The notes under the pieces are model-generated. The model was not told the origin of the DNA and did no database searches. It worked only from the letters and a program-made list of their open reading frames with translations. 6,099 bases of DNA from Planctomycetaceae bacterium (GTDB lineage Bacteria > Planctomycetota > Phycisphaerae > Phycisphaerales > SM1A02). The DNA lies in contig NSIA01000169.1 of NCBI GenBank assembly GCA_002737585.1, positions 1 to 6,099 of the forward strand, written 5' to 3'. This document shows positions 5,522 through 6,099 of this stretch, piece by piece. Within the stretch, counting starts at the first letter, position 1. Every line of letters begins with the position of its first letter. A program made the position numbers and the translations under genes.

Positions 5522-5572
5522 ACTGACGAGACAAACGGTCCAGTCAGTGAAAGGAAAGTACCCCACCTTTCC
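5522..5572. repeat. Two adjacent inverted repeats in the long leader region
   Basis: First repeat: ACTGAC (5522-5527) pairs with GTCAGT (5543-5548), with an inner GAC/GTC stem (5530-5532 with 5538-5540), a symmetric two-by-two internal loop and a 5-base loop. Second repeat: GGAAAG (5553-5558) pairs with CTTTCC (5567-5572) around TACCCCAC. The two are 4 bases apart. They lie 78 to 128 bases upstream of the secreted protein start at 5444 and upstream of the candidate -10 box, so they could be operator sites or RNA structures if transcription starts further up. The 5445-5692 interval holds no gene that I can support. Confidence 0.45.
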
Positions 5573-5598
5573 GCAGAAGCAAGAAATCGTGCCAAAAT

Positions 5599-5612
5599 AC
5601 CCCAAGTGGGGT
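5599..5612 (-). terminator. Short hairpin with T run, candidate terminator of the Dus gene
   Basis: ACCCC (5599-5603) pairs with GGGGT (5608-5612) around a 4-base loop. On the minus strand it lies 80 bases after the Dus stop and is followed by ATTTTGG. The stem is short but GC-rich. It would separate the Dus transcript from the secreted protein genes. Confidence 0.4.
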
Positions 5613-5692
5613 GGTAAAATCCACAGCCAGGGGAACGCTCGACCACCCCGAGTCGCGGCGATTCCGCAACAGGGAACTCCCAATCAGCGATA

Positions 5693-6099
5693 TTACAAAC
5701 TTTCGACCGATAATCTCAAATCATCAGTGATTCGGGAGATCCGCTCGCCATCTGGGCGGCGCCACTCCTCAATCACTCGGAGCATGGTTCCCACGTCCGG
5801 CGCTGTTCGAATGCCCTCCTTGAGCCCCTTGACGTGGCCCATGGACTTGCCATACCAACTGATCCGGCTCCGCATGCAGTGCAAGACGTGTTCAACGGCG
5901 TGGTACCGGTTGAGCAACTCCACATGTCGGGCAATGCAATTCAACTTTTCGTGAAACGAAGGTTCGGGCGGGAGTTCTCCGGTCCGGAGGAGCCCCATCG
6001 CGCGTCGGAAGATCCACGGCGTCCGTAGTGAACCACGGCCAACCATGACACCGCGGCAGCCACTTGCCTGCATCAGCGCGGGAACGTGCTCCGGTTCGT
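5693..6099 (-). CDS. dusB: tRNA-dihydrouridine synthase, C-terminal part (5' end outside window)
   Basis: About 134 C-terminal residues are present; the frame is open to the right edge, where EPEHVPAL precedes the first in-window ATG (6071-6073), so that ATG is internal. The segment ALMQASGCRGVMVGRGSLRTPWIFRRA holds the FMN phosphate-binding end of the TIM barrel (G-x-MVGRG then PWIF), typical of Dus enzymes. LRTGELPPEPSFHEKLNCIARHVELL and MRSRISWYGKSM match the C-terminal tRNA-binding helical domain. Dus enzymes reduce uridine to 5,6-dihydrouridine in tRNA with FMN and NADPH; the catalytic Cys lies in the missing part. The arrangement fits the DusB-like branch better than DusA or DusC, but the subfamily is not certain. 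The tail after ISWY is Arg and Glu rich and ends at a normal TAA. Confidence 0.88.
   Translation of the reverse strand, partial: EPEHVPALMQASGCRGVMVGRGSLRTPWIFRRAMGLLRTGELPPEPSFHEKLNCIARHVELLNRYHAVEHVLHCMRSRISWYGKSMGHVKGLKEGIRTAPDVGTMLRVIEEWRRPDGERISRITDDLRLSVESL

Noticed and set aside
5579..5594. Sigma-54-like promoter on the minus strand, TTGGCACG then CTTGC
   Set aside because: Eleven bases separate the GG and GC elements where sigma-54 needs ten, and this spacing is strict. No activator site is evident.
5430..5954. 174-codon open frame on the plus strand across the leader and the Dus gene
   Set aside because: It runs antisense to two supported genes, has no ribosome binding site, and its translation looks like no known protein.

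Overview
The window looks like a chromosomal piece of a planctomycete, probably from or near the class Phycisphaerae. This is an inference. It rests on two secreted proteins with a C-terminal anchor of the type Pro-x-Pro-Gly, hydrophobic stretch, Arg cluster. It also rests on the arylsulfotransferase-family gene and on the scarcity of Shine-Dalgarno sites in front of the housekeeping genes. I see no plasmid, phage, transposon, CRISPR, tRNA or rRNA signature.

Layout. Positions 1 to 3928 carry five genes on the plus strand: the 3' part of an ASST-like sulfotransferase gene (cut by the left edge), holB (DNA polymerase III delta'), a CYTH-domain gene overlapping holB by 11 bases, atpC (F1 ATP synthase epsilon) and scpB (condensin-associated). 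From 3929 to 4069 is a convergent intergenic region with a 12-bp perfect palindrome and a strong hairpin terminator. From 4070 to 5444, on the minus strand, lie two paralogous secreted PEP-CTERM-like proteins, the upstream one with a consensus ribosome binding site. From 5445 to 5692 is a 248-base non-coding stretch with three successive inverted repeats. From 5693 to the right edge is the 3' part of a minus-strand tRNA-dihydrouridine synthase gene.

How the genes work together. The plus-strand genes serve unrelated jobs (replication clamp loading, polyphosphate or nucleotide chemistry, ATP synthesis, chromosome segregation) and look like a loosely packed housekeeping cluster, not a pathway. 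Only holB and the CYTH gene are clearly coupled. The ASST-to-holB junction is unusual: a 10-bp tandem repeat forms an unbroken relay of overlapping stop and start codons across the 57-base gap. The two minus-strand secreted proteins are probably exported and surface-sorted paralogs; each appears to have its own expression signals.

I do not see a clear new defence or mobile system. The points most worth checking are the stop/start relay, the paralogous secreted pair with its structured leader, the isolated atpC, and the long charged insertion in ScpB.
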